Below the pieces are notes generated by a model, which made no database searches, was not told where the DNA came from, and worked only from the letters and a program-made list of their open reading frames with translations. From the NCBI RefSeq assembly GCF_014385165.1, contig NZ_JACRTF010000001.1:3658001-3722000 (forward strand): DNA of 64,000 nucleotides, read 5' to 3'. Below are positions 1 to 7,702 of the stretch, piece by piece (position 1 is the stretch's first letter; every line of letters begins with the position of its first letter). Both the position numbers and the translations under genes were made by a program. The DNA is from Jilunia laotingensis. GTDB taxonomy: Bacteria > Bacteroidota > Bacteroidia > Bacteroidales > Bacteroidaceae.

Positions 1-135
1 GTTGGCAACTATTTCCCGGTGTCGTAAACCTCCGGAAAACACACTGCTCCCTTTGATAATCCGTTCTACTTCCGGAGGGAAAAATTGCTGCCGGTTGTCA
101 TCCAGTCCAATGATAATAAAACGTGTCCGGTTCAT
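1..135 (-). CDS. cbiE: Precorrin-6Y C5,15-methyltransferase, CbiE part (partial, cut by window edge)
   Basis: Only the first 45 codons lie in the window; the gene continues beyond position 1. The ATG at 135-133 directly follows the TAA stop of the upstream cobJ-cbiC fusion, so the two are translationally coupled. The visible N-terminus reads MNRTRFIIIGLDDNRQQFFP, with the buried beta strand and Gly-rich turn that open tetrapyrrole methylases, and it resembles Bacteroides CbiE/CobL proteins. The family methylates C5 (and C15 when fused to CbiT) of the corrin ring. Whether a CbiT or CbiD domain is fused cannot be seen here. Confidence 0.8.
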   Translation of the reverse strand, partial: MNRTRFIIIGLDDNRQQFFPPEVERIIKGSSVFSGGLRHREIVAN

Positions 136-1572
136 TTATACGTCCCTCCCAGGCTTCAGTTGTTCTGCATCATCGTAACAGAGTATCGAGTTTACCAGCG
201 TAGCTGCCAGATTACTGCCTCCTTTTCGTCCTTCCACAATCAGTTTGGGAATATGTACGAATGGTTTTGTCATGTGTTTGGACTCCTGCACGTGTACGAA
301 TCCTACCGGTGCTGCAATGATTCCGGCAGGGTGAGCTTTCTCTTTACGAACCAGTTCACAAAGTTCCATCAATGCCGTTGGAGCATTGCCGAATACAAAA
401 AGTGCATCCGGGTGTTCTTCCACAGCCAGGCGGATGCCGGCTTGAGTACGGGTGATATTTTTCTCCTTTGCCAGTACAGCTACCCGTTCATCGGGCAAAT
501 AACATTTAACTTCTGTGCCCAGCCGTTGCAAAGCTCCTTTACGGATGCCGGATGCTGCCATAGTGACATCCGTTATGATGGTTTTTATCCGACCCTCTGC
601 AAAGGCGTTGTAAAGGGTGGATACAGCTTCCGGATCAGTGTAAAGGAGTTGCTCCATATCGAAATCGGCAGTTGTATGGATGGCATGTAGCAAAGCCCAT
701 TTATGATCTAAGGGGATAGCCCTGTTTTTCAGTTCCCGTTCGATGGTGCGGAAGCTTCGTATCATGATGTCTTGTCCGATCCCCGTATTTTCTGTTTTTG
801 CTTCGCGATAGTAGCCTCTCGGGGTAATCATATGTTCGTTGAACCGGTAAGTCTGTGAATTTCCAATAATGACGATGGTGAACATGTCGACCTTTTCGGG
901 ATCGAATTCGGTGAGTGTGGTGAGGAAGATACTTTCTTCTTCCCGTCCTGCCTGGCGGATGTATCCTACCGGTGTTTCCGGTGAACGCCCTTCGCGTAAG
1001 AAAAGTTCTTTAAGCCGGTAGAGCTGCCAATAGCGACCTTCGCTTTTCGGATTGTAAACGGCCGTTACAAAATCAGCTTGTGTGGCGGCAATGATGCGGC
1101 GTTCGATACGTTCCCAGGGAGTCATCAGATCCGAAAGGGAAATCACGCAAAAATCGTGTCCCATCGGGGCACCCAACAGGGATGCCGCCTTTTGGAAGGC
1201 ACTGATACCGGGAAGGGTGATGATTTCTATGTCACTGTTCCTTTCTTTCTTCATCTCATAAATAAGGGGTGCCATGCCGTAGATTCCTGCATCACCGGAG
1301 CTGATGACGCATACCGTATTCCCTTGCTCTGCCAGTTCGAAAGCCTGCTCTGCCCGTTGGCGTTCGCGCTTCATACCGGTATCGATGCATTTTGTATCCG
1401 GTCTTATTATGTCACGGATAAATTGGAAATAGTATTTATAGCCCACGACTACATCCGCGGCCGAAAGGGCATCGAGTGCCGCAGGAGTGATGTCCGTCAA
1501 ACTTCCCGGCCCCAGTCCGGCAATGATTATTTTTGAATGTGATCCATTCCCGTCAGTCTTTATCTTTTGCAT
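136..1572 (-). CDS. cobJ: Fusion: precorrin-3B C17-methyltransferase (CobJ/CbiH) + precorrin-8X methylmutase (CbiC/CobH)
   Basis: The 478-residue product joins two corrin-ring enzymes. Residues about 14-265 are a tetrapyrrole (SAM-dependent) methylase with the motif IIAGLGPGSLTDITPAA near the start and SSGDAGIYGMA for cofactor binding; this half carries out C17 methylation and ring contraction. Residues about 290-478 are a CbiC methylmutase, recognised by FGNAPTAL and PAGIIAAPVGFVHVQESK, which moves a methyl group from C11 to C12. The steps are not consecutive in the pathway, so the fusion may tether enzymes or fix stoichiometry. It sits directly upstream of cbiE and downstream of a TonB receptor on the same strand. 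No frameshift is seen at the junction. Confidence 0.9.
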   Translation of the reverse strand: MQKIKTDGNGSHSKIIIAGLGPGSLTDITPAALDALSAADVVVGYKYYFQFIRDIIRPDTKCIDTGMKRERQRAEQAFELAEQGNTVCVISSGDAGIYGMAPLIYEMKKERNSDIEIITLPGISAFQKAASLLGAPMGHDFCVISLSDLMTPWERIERRIIAATQADFVTAVYNPKSEGRYWQLYRLKELFLREGRSPETPVGYIRQAGREEESIFLTTLTEFDPEKVDMFTIVIIGNSQTYRFNEHMITPRGYYREAKTENTGIGQDIMIRSFRTIERELKNRAIPLDHKWALLHAIHTTADFDMEQLLYTDPEAVSTLYNAFAEGRIKTIITDVTMAASGIRKGALQRLGTEVKCYLPDERVAVLAKEKNITRTQAGIRLAVEEHPDALFVFGNAPTALMELCELVRKEKAHPAGIIAAPVGFVHVQESKHMTKPFVHIPKLIVEGRKGGSNLAATLVNSILCYDDAEQLKPGRDV

Positions 1573-1694
1573 ATTTGCCTTTCTTATCTATATTTACATT
1601 TGGCGAAGATACGTATTTTTTAAGTTTATGCAACCGTTACTTTACTAAAGTGCAACTGTCCTATAATTAGCTGATATGATTTATGAGAGTACGA

Positions 1695-3902
1695 TTACTG
1701 TTTAAATCGTATTGCCAGACTTACATAGGGCGAACATCCCGGTGTCAGGGTAGCATAATTACTGTTGAAAGGGCGGTCGTCTTTATAATTAAAAATGTTT
1801 TCAACGCCTGCACCCGGTTCCAAGATAAAATTGCCTAAGTTGAAACTATGTGTCGTATGCAGGTTCCAAAGTTGGAATTTCGGTGCATATCCATAATTTT
1901 GTGAGTAACGCTCTCCCTGTACCCGGCAATTCAGGTTGACTGTAAGATAATAATTATTCCAACGATGATTCCACAATGCAGCAAGATTACCGGTGTGTTT
2001 TACGCTTTTGTCTATAGGCATGTCTTTTGATTTGTCTTTGGCATCGGTAAAGCTATATCCGCCATTCAGGGAGAAACCGGCACCCAGATAACTGTTCAGC
2101 GAAACACTGATACCGCGTATGCGAGCTTTTTCTATATTGTCGCGTTGTTTCACTTCGTCATAGTCCGTGCCGTTTCCCCGATTGTAGGCATCGCGTTCCT
2201 CTTCTGTGAAAACCCGGTAGTTGATCATATCACGCACGTTGTTGGCAAATGCCGATACGGATATAGAGAAACGGCTGTGTACGTATTCGGCACTCAGCGT
2301 ATAGTTGTCGCTTTTTTCAGGTTTCAGGTTGATGTTCCCGATGGTATACTTCCTCGTACTTCCGGTTTTGCTTTCCGAAGTAATATAGAGGGCACTTAAA
2401 TCCGGTGTACGGAATCCGGAAGCATACGAACCGCGGAAGTTAAATCCCCCCACCTTATATAATAGGGCAATGTTGGGAGTGGCATAATTTTTGAAAGTCT
2501 CATGGTAGATATAGCGCAAACCTACATATGCCTGAAAATGCTTGCTGATATTGATTTCATCCTGTGCATAAATAGCAGCGGTGTACATGCTGCGTCCGTC
2601 TATGTTATCGCTTTCACTTGTGAGGCTCTCTTTTATGTATTCAAGTCCCGCTGATATTTTGTTGTGATCGCCCATGCTGAAAATACCTTTCACGTTCAGG
2701 TTGTGATGGTGGAGGCGTTTGGTCATTTCACTATCTCCGGCATTGAGCTTGGCTTTGCTGTCGTCCATGAAATAATCTTTATAGCTGCTGTAATTGTCCG
2801 AGAAGTAATCCGCGTTGAGGTAAGATGACTTGTTGATCATGTATTGTGCGCCGCCACCATAGGTGTATGTTTCGTAGCGCATATCATATTTAGTCGTATT
2901 GTCACCTTCGGGTATGGGTCGATCGGTCTTATGATTGTAGAACCCGCCACGGGCATAAAACGACAGACGGTCTGTGGGGTCGAACGTGAAACGTTGGTTC
3001 ACCGTGTTCGAATGAAAGGCGGTGGAAGCTTGTTTATTGGTTTCTACCAATTCGTCCTTCTTGTTGATGGTGAGAGGACTTAATTGCCAACCGTCAGCCT
3101 GTTGCCGTTGGTAAGAGGTGTACGAACCGAATTTGCCCAGATTGAAGTCTGCATTGGCCGATTGAGTGAAACGGTTTTTGGTGGAATAGCGGCTATTGCT
3201 CGCGATGTTGACTTTGTTACGGGCATCATCGGTGATGATATTGATCACTCCGGCAATGGCATCGCTTCCGTAGAGTGCCGAGGCGGCTCCGTTCAATATT
3301 TCAATGCGTTTTACGTTAGCCATGTCAATGCGTGTGTAACGGTCTTCTCCAGCGAGGCGTTTGCCGTTTTCCAATATCAGGACATAATCTTCGTTCATGC
3401 CGTTCATGCTCATGGTCGTACCCATGCCATTGGTCATAAAAGATATATTCGGATTCAATTTTGTCATGGCATCTTCAAAGTTCGTGATGCCTGCTTGTTG
3501 CAGGTCTTTTGCGGTGATTACCTGTATAGGGACGGGAGAGTTGTCCATGCGGCGGTGCGTACCTGTACCGGTCACAACGACCTGATTCATGTTTACGTAA
3601 TTTTCCTGCAATTTGATAAGGATATCTTTTTCACTTTTGGAGGCAGTGTGTCGGCTTTGTTCGTATCCCACGTGTGTGATGCGTAAGGTATGTGTACCTT
3701 CGGGAAGTTTTAGTGAAAAGTCACCGCTATTGTTGGTCGTTGTGCCGTTCAGACTGTTTGATACACGAATGTTGGCACCTTTTACCGGCACTCCGGTTTC
3801 AGCGTTAACAACTTTTCCAGTAATATTAATCTGGGCATATAGGGTCGTTGTAGGAGTTAAACAACAACCTAAGGTGAGAAGAGCGAGTGTTCTTAGTTTC
3901 AT
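1695..3902 (-). CDS. TonB-dependent outer-membrane receptor with N-terminal carboxypeptidase-like domain (BtuB-like)
   Basis: The 735-residue protein begins with a signal peptide ending near LYAQ. A carboxypeptidase-regulatory-like beta-sandwich follows (about 24-110, ITGKVVNAETGVPVKGANI), then a TonB-box-like VVVTGTGT, a plug domain (about 120-225, ending SALYGSDAIAGVINIIT) and a 22-strand barrel ending in Phe-Lys-Gln. It lies in the minus-strand unit led by the B12 riboswitch, between cbiK and the cobJ-cbiC fusion, so a corrinoid or related tetrapyrrole is the likeliest ligand. That is inferred from context; the sequence alone does not set the substrate. The N-terminal extra domain distinguishes it from the other receptor in this operon. 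Confidence 0.85.
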   Translation of the reverse strand: MKLRTLALLTLGCCLTPTTTLYAQINITGKVVNAETGVPVKGANIRVSNSLNGTTTNNSGDFSLKLPEGTHTLRITHVGYEQSRHTASKSEKDILIKLQENYVNMNQVVVTGTGTHRRMDNSPVPIQVITAKDLQQAGITNFEDAMTKLNPNISFMTNGMGTTMSMNGMNEDYVLILENGKRLAGEDRYTRIDMANVKRIEILNGAASALYGSDAIAGVINIITDDARNKVNIASNSRYSTKNRFTQSANADFNLGKFGSYTSYQRQQADGWQLSPLTINKKDELVETNKQASTAFHSNTVNQRFTFDPTDRLSFYARGGFYNHKTDRPIPEGDNTTKYDMRYETYTYGGGAQYMINKSSYLNADYFSDNYSSYKDYFMDDSKAKLNAGDSEMTKRLHHHNLNVKGIFSMGDHNKISAGLEYIKESLTSESDNIDGRSMYTAAIYAQDEINISKHFQAYVGLRYIYHETFKNYATPNIALLYKVGGFNFRGSYASGFRTPDLSALYITSESKTGSTRKYTIGNINLKPEKSDNYTLSAEYVHSRFSISVSAFANNVRDMINYRVFTEEERDAYNRGNGTDYDEVKQRDNIEKARIRGISVSLNSYLGAGFSLNGGYSFTDAKDKSKDMPIDKSVKHTGNLAALWNHRWNNYYLTVNLNCRVQGERYSQNYGYAPKFQLWNLHTTHSFNLGNFILEPGAGVENIFNYKDDRPFNSNYATLTPGCSPYVSLAIRFKQ

Positions 3903-3949
3903 GTAGTTTGATAAATCTATATATATGAATGATTATTAGTATAAATAAG

Positions 3950-4013
3950 AAGTGATAAGTGATTAACCATCAAGACATTTTTGTTCTTTTAGCGTATTAA
4001 TCACTTATCACTT
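3950..4013. repeat. Perfect 17-bp inverted repeat between cbiK and the second TonB receptor
   Basis: The arm AAGTGATAAGTGATTAA at 3950-3966 is exactly reversed and complemented at 3997-4013, with a 30-base loop. Each arm is itself a near-tandem AAGTGAT repeat. It is AT-rich and no T-run follows on the minus strand, so it is not a typical terminator. In RNA it would form a long hairpin between two genes of one operon, which could cap upstream mRNA or lower downstream expression. Confidence 0.75.
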
Positions 4014-4034
4014 ACTCGTAGGAATAGTTATTGA

Positions 4035-5153
4035 TTATTGGTAATCTTCTCCGGTTGTCCACTCATCTTCGTCATTCCATCTTTCCGTCATGTGTTGCAA
4101 CCAGATGGCGCGGATGTTGGCTCTGTCGCCCAGCCCTTTGATGGTACAGTTCTTGTAGCTGTCTTTATGACTTTCTTCAGAAGTATTGATGTTGAAACCC
4201 ATCTTTTCGAGTTTCTGTCTCCAACTGCAATCGGCTTCCGGCACGGCATCAACTTTCTCTTCGTCTTGTCCCCACATGTCATTGTGTGCATGGTCACCGG
4301 CAATGGACATGAACGGAACCAGATAAATGGTGTAATCACTGAATTTGCCACCGTTTACGTAGTTGATAAGTTTTTTGTAGATATAGGTATCTGCCATGTC
4401 TCTCGGATTCATTTCGTCTGATTTCCAGTCTTCGGGGCAGAACAACATGCTTCCGTAGTCTACGGTTCCCACGAATACGTTCTTGTTGATGGCTTTCGTC
4501 TGCAAACTGTTTTCTACTTTTGTATACATGTCGTTGGCGTGTTGGTATACTCCGTCTGGATTGCCGTGCCCCATGAATAATACGATGTTCTTTTTATCTG
4601 CCAATTCCTTCTGGTAATCATCGTACAAGTACTGAGCCACTTTTTCCACATCCTCGTCATCGCTTAATAAGTTCGGGCTTTTCAACACTTTCACATGGGG
4701 GAACTTTTCGATCATGAATTTCTTTTTCACGTCCGTACCCATCAGACTAGCATACTCTTCACCCGGGATCACATGCAATGACTGTACGGCTACTCTCTCA
4801 TAACCGGCTTTGCCCAATGCTTCCAACCAATAGTCAGGCTCAACGCGGTCGATGCCGGTGGATTCATACACACGGTTCACGCAGGTACGTGAGGTAAAGG
4901 ATAAATAAATATCGGCAACACTGCCGTATTTATCTTTAAAATCTTTCTCAATGGCTTCGTATGTTTTAACCGATTCCTCATACGTACTTCCAAAAGTACA
5001 CAGCAAGATTGCCGTGTTTTTTGTTTTGCTATCACGAGCCAGGGCTTCTACCGGGTTGGTAGTGTTGTCTTCATCGTCATCACCGCAGGAGGTAAATCCT
5101 GCACTTGTGGCGAGCATCATGGCTGCCATCAGGTAATACTTCATTTGTTTCAT
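4035..5153 (-). CDS. cbiK: Exported lipoprotein sirohydrochlorin cobaltochelatase (CbiK family)
   Basis: The 372-residue protein is a class II chelatase of the CbiK type: SLHVIPGEEY with the metal-binding His127, FMGHGNPDG with His196, and the C-terminal GDHAHNDMWG block. In the anaerobic pathway the family inserts cobalt into sirohydrochlorin in the cytoplasm. Here a signal peptide of about 22 residues ends at a lipobox Cys23 followed by GDDDED, an acidic stretch like the lipoprotein export signal that places Bacteroides lipoproteins on the cell surface. It lies 23 bp downstream of btuB under the B12 riboswitch. An exported chelatase may load or strip metal from tetrapyrroles outside the cytoplasm; that role is inferred. 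Confidence 0.88.
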   Translation of the reverse strand: MKQMKYYLMAAMMLATSAGFTSCGDDDEDNTTNPVEALARDSKTKNTAILLCTFGSTYEESVKTYEAIEKDFKDKYGSVADIYLSFTSRTCVNRVYESTGIDRVEPDYWLEALGKAGYERVAVQSLHVIPGEEYASLMGTDVKKKFMIEKFPHVKVLKSPNLLSDDEDVEKVAQYLYDDYQKELADKKNIVLFMGHGNPDGVYQHANDMYTKVENSLQTKAINKNVFVGTVDYGSMLFCPEDWKSDEMNPRDMADTYIYKKLINYVNGGKFSDYTIYLVPFMSIAGDHAHNDMWGQDEEKVDAVPEADCSWRQKLEKMGFNINTSEESHKDSYKNCTIKGLGDRANIRAIWLQHMTERWNDEDEWTTGEDYQ

Positions 5154-5176
5154 ACTTCAATTGTTTAATAATAGGG

Positions 5177-7255
5177 TTATTTGGAATTGTTTTGAAATTT
5201 CACAGTGACGGAAGCGTAGTAAGTACGTCCGGGGGTGGTAGAACCGTGATTCCATCCGAAAGGTGTCCGGTCGACGTAATTGAAAATATTATCTATGCCG
5301 GCATTTATGTTCAGTTTCCATTTTTTAGTGTTCAGTACGGAATGTGATGTGTTGATGCGCCAGGTTTGATAGCCGTCACCATTTCCGTCGGTCAGATAAT
5401 AACGGGTTGATTGATACTTTCCGTAAATGCTTACATCCAGTTGGTAGAGTTTCCAACCGTGCCCCCAGTTGGCTTTCCAAGTAGCGTTGTGCTTGGATGA
5501 ACCGTTTATGGGAACATATTTCATGTAATTGGCATCACTGGGATCGCCTGCGTACTGCGCTTGTGCATCTACATAGCTGTAGCTTCCGCTGACGGTCAGT
5601 GACGGCAGTATTTGATAGCTTAAATCGACATCTGCCCCGAAGGAACGTGCCTTTGCCAGATTTTTATACTGTTTGGCTTCCTGCACTTCTAGGAATTTAT
5701 CTTCGGCAGGTATGGGGATAGGGGTCAATTCGATCATATCCTTTATCCGGTTGTAATATCCGGTCACGCTCATCCGGAATTTCGGAAGATTGTATTCCAC
5801 ACTTACGGCACCATAGTTGGATGTCTGTGGTTTCAGGTCTTTGTTGCCATAATATGATTTGAGTTTATTCATCATATTTCCCACATAATTGTAGTACAGT
5901 TCTTTCAGGGTAGGAGCCTTGAAGCCGTAGGAGTAAGTGCCTCGCAGATTGAAGTCCCCCAATTTGTATAAAGCGGATACTTTGGGAGTCAGCTTGGCAC
6001 CGAACTCTTTGTGATAAACGGCACGTACACCAGCGGTGACGTTGAAGCGTTCGGTAAAGTCCCATTCGTCTTGCGCGTATACGGAACTGGTAAAGACGCT
6101 GGCATCTTCCGATTCGATACGGTGGGGGGCTTTCAGGAAATCATGTTTGTGTTCCAAACCTACGCTCAGGATATTTTTCTCCGTCAGATAGAACACTCCT
6201 TTCACGAGTGCCAGTACCTGTTGCTGCTGAGTTTGCAAAATGCGATCACCCGGGTAGTGGGTGATTCGCCTTCCTGTTTCCTTGTCGAAATCATCGGTGA
6301 TCTCACGGGCGGTATAATCGTAATAATATTGATAACGGTCGTATGAAACCTCAGCGCTCAGGTAATTGTATCCTGAAAGATTGTAACGGGCGTTGGCTCC
6401 ATAGCTTTGATTGCGGTAAAAGTAGTCGTTCAATGCATATTTGTAGGCTCCTCTCAAGCGGTACATATTCTTTTGATAATAGGAGGCATCAGCTCCTAAT
6501 GTCAGTTTCTTGTTCACCTTGTAAGTCAACTCCTCACGCAGATTGAAATTGGTGTTCCGGTTTACGGTTCGGGTGACGGTTCCTTCGCGGAGTTCATAAT
6601 GGTAATACTCGAGGTCTGTATTGCGCCAACCGTCCGTATGTTTTACGCTGAAACTAGTGTTTGAATTCCACTTCTTATTTTTAAATCCGATCTGATTGTA
6701 TTGGTTGACATCTCCGTAACTTCCTATGCGCGTGTTGTTGGATGCGCTGAATTTGTCTTTGTTCTTTTTGGTAATGATGTTGATGACTCCGGCTATGGCA
6801 TCCGATCCGTAGAGCGAGGAGGCGGCACCTTTCACTATTTCGATCCGTTCGATATTGGCTACATTGATGAGGTTCAGATCGTTTTGCCCGCCATTGTCAC
6901 CATTGATGCGGCGTCCGTTGATGAGGATAAGGATGTAGTCGTTGTTGAGTCCGTTCAGCTGGATGTTGCTTCCCATATCATTGCTGTTGAAACTGAGGGA
7001 AGCGCAAAGCCCGCCCAACAGATCATCAATGCTTCGTCCCTGGTAGTTGTCGAGTGCTTTGCCCGTAATGACTTCGGTCTGTACGGGAGCGTCTTTAAGG
7101 TAATGTTCGGTTCCAGTACCTGTTACAACCACTTCACCAAGTGAAACGGACAGTTCTTTGTCTTTATTAAGTATGCTTTGCGCACAAAGCGATTCTGTTC
7201 CCATCAATAAGAGAACGGGTAATAGATATTTCATCGGATGCTTCATTTTATTCAT
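5177..7255 (-). CDS. btuB: BtuB-like TonB-dependent vitamin B12 receptor
   Basis: This 692-residue outer-membrane receptor has a signal peptide ending near LCAQ, a TonB-box region EVVVTGTGT, a plug with GRSIDDLLGGL and SSLYGSDAIAGVINIITKK, and a barrel ending in an aromatic-rich strand (YYASVTVKFQNNSK). It lacks the N-terminal carboxypeptidase-like domain of the neighbouring receptor. It is the first gene after the cobalamin riboswitch, which strongly supports corrinoid uptake. MNKMKHPMKY offers three possible Met starts; the first is used because the hydrophobic segment begins at about residue 10. Confidence 0.9.
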   Translation of the reverse strand: MNKMKHPMKYLLPVLLLMGTESLCAQSILNKDKELSVSLGEVVVTGTGTEHYLKDAPVQTEVITGKALDNYQGRSIDDLLGGLCASLSFNSNDMGSNIQLNGLNNDYILILINGRRINGDNGGQNDLNLINVANIERIEIVKGAASSLYGSDAIAGVINIITKKNKDKFSASNNTRIGSYGDVNQYNQIGFKNKKWNSNTSFSVKHTDGWRNTDLEYYHYELREGTVTRTVNRNTNFNLREELTYKVNKKLTLGADASYYQKNMYRLRGAYKYALNDYFYRNQSYGANARYNLSGYNYLSAEVSYDRYQYYYDYTAREITDDFDKETGRRITHYPGDRILQTQQQQVLALVKGVFYLTEKNILSVGLEHKHDFLKAPHRIESEDASVFTSSVYAQDEWDFTERFNVTAGVRAVYHKEFGAKLTPKVSALYKLGDFNLRGTYSYGFKAPTLKELYYNYVGNMMNKLKSYYGNKDLKPQTSNYGAVSVEYNLPKFRMSVTGYYNRIKDMIELTPIPIPAEDKFLEVQEAKQYKNLAKARSFGADVDLSYQILPSLTVSGSYSYVDAQAQYAGDPSDANYMKYVPINGSSKHNATWKANWGHGWKLYQLDVSIYGKYQSTRYYLTDGNGDGYQTWRINTSHSVLNTKKWKLNINAGIDNIFNYVDRTPFGWNHGSTTPGRTYYASVTVKFQNNSK

Positions 7256-7377
7256 ATACTAAAATGAAACAGAGAAAATCCCTCAAGAGGAGAGGCCACA
7301 GAAAATTTGCGGATACAAAGCGCAATTTGGTATGGACACAACTTCTGTTCCTGGAAGTCCCGTGTTTCGGTTTAATG

Positions 7378-7556
7378 ACTTAGCAGGTCTTCTGGCTCTC
7401 CTCTGATTGGAAACCTTCCCGTCTCATTTACTGAAACAGTGGCATTGATCATCCAATCAACTTCATGAGGATTACAGCTGCAGGTACAGCTCCGGTTTCG
7501 CACCGGATTCCCTTTCACCGAACTATGTGATAGTCCGGTTACTAAATCCGGGACAA
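7378..7556 (-). promoter_or_regulatory. Cobalamin (B12) riboswitch upstream of btuB
   Basis: Read on the minus strand, this leader carries the hallmarks of the adenosylcobalamin aptamer: GGTGAAAGGGAATCCGGTG (complement of 7501-7519), GCTGTACCTGCAGCTGTAAT (7471-7490), the B12-box core GCCACTG (7438-7444), GGGAAGG (7414-7420) and AGCCAGAAGACCTGC (7383-7397). It lies about 120 bases before the btuB start. Riboswitches of this class repress uptake and synthesis genes when corrinoid is plentiful. Edges are approximate. No second copy was seen upstream of cbiA, cobQ or cobU. Confidence 0.95.
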
Positions 7557-7674
7557 AGGTAGGAAGAATAATGAGAAATACAACAGAAGTTAATAATAAA
7601 TTATTTTAGTTTTGATGGGAAGGGGTGTTTTGAATTAAGAAAGATAAAGATACCGAATATTCCCAAAGGATGTA

Positions 7675-7682
7675 TATCTTTG
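7675..7682 (+). promoter_or_regulatory. Promoter -7 box of cbiA
   Basis: TATCTTTG matches the Bacteroidota -7 consensus TAnnTTTG exactly. Transcription would begin near 7688, downstream of the first in-frame ATG at 7670, so it supports the start at 7703. No clear -33 TTTG is visible. Confidence 0.65.
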
Positions 7683-7702
7683 TCCTGACTAAACACTACC
7701 CA

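Noticed and set aside
85..690. Long plus-strand ORF opposite cobJ-cbiC
   Set aside because: Lies antisense to clear methylase/methylmutase coding sequence, Cys/Phe/Ser-rich composition and no family match; a shadow frame.
3950..4013. Invertible promoter (phase variation)
   Set aside because: The 17-bp arms enclose only 30 bases with no promoter box, and no site-specific invertase gene is adjacent.
7557..7702. Second B12 riboswitch upstream of cbiA
   Set aside because: No B12-box or aptamer core on the plus strand; only the minus-strand aptamer is present.
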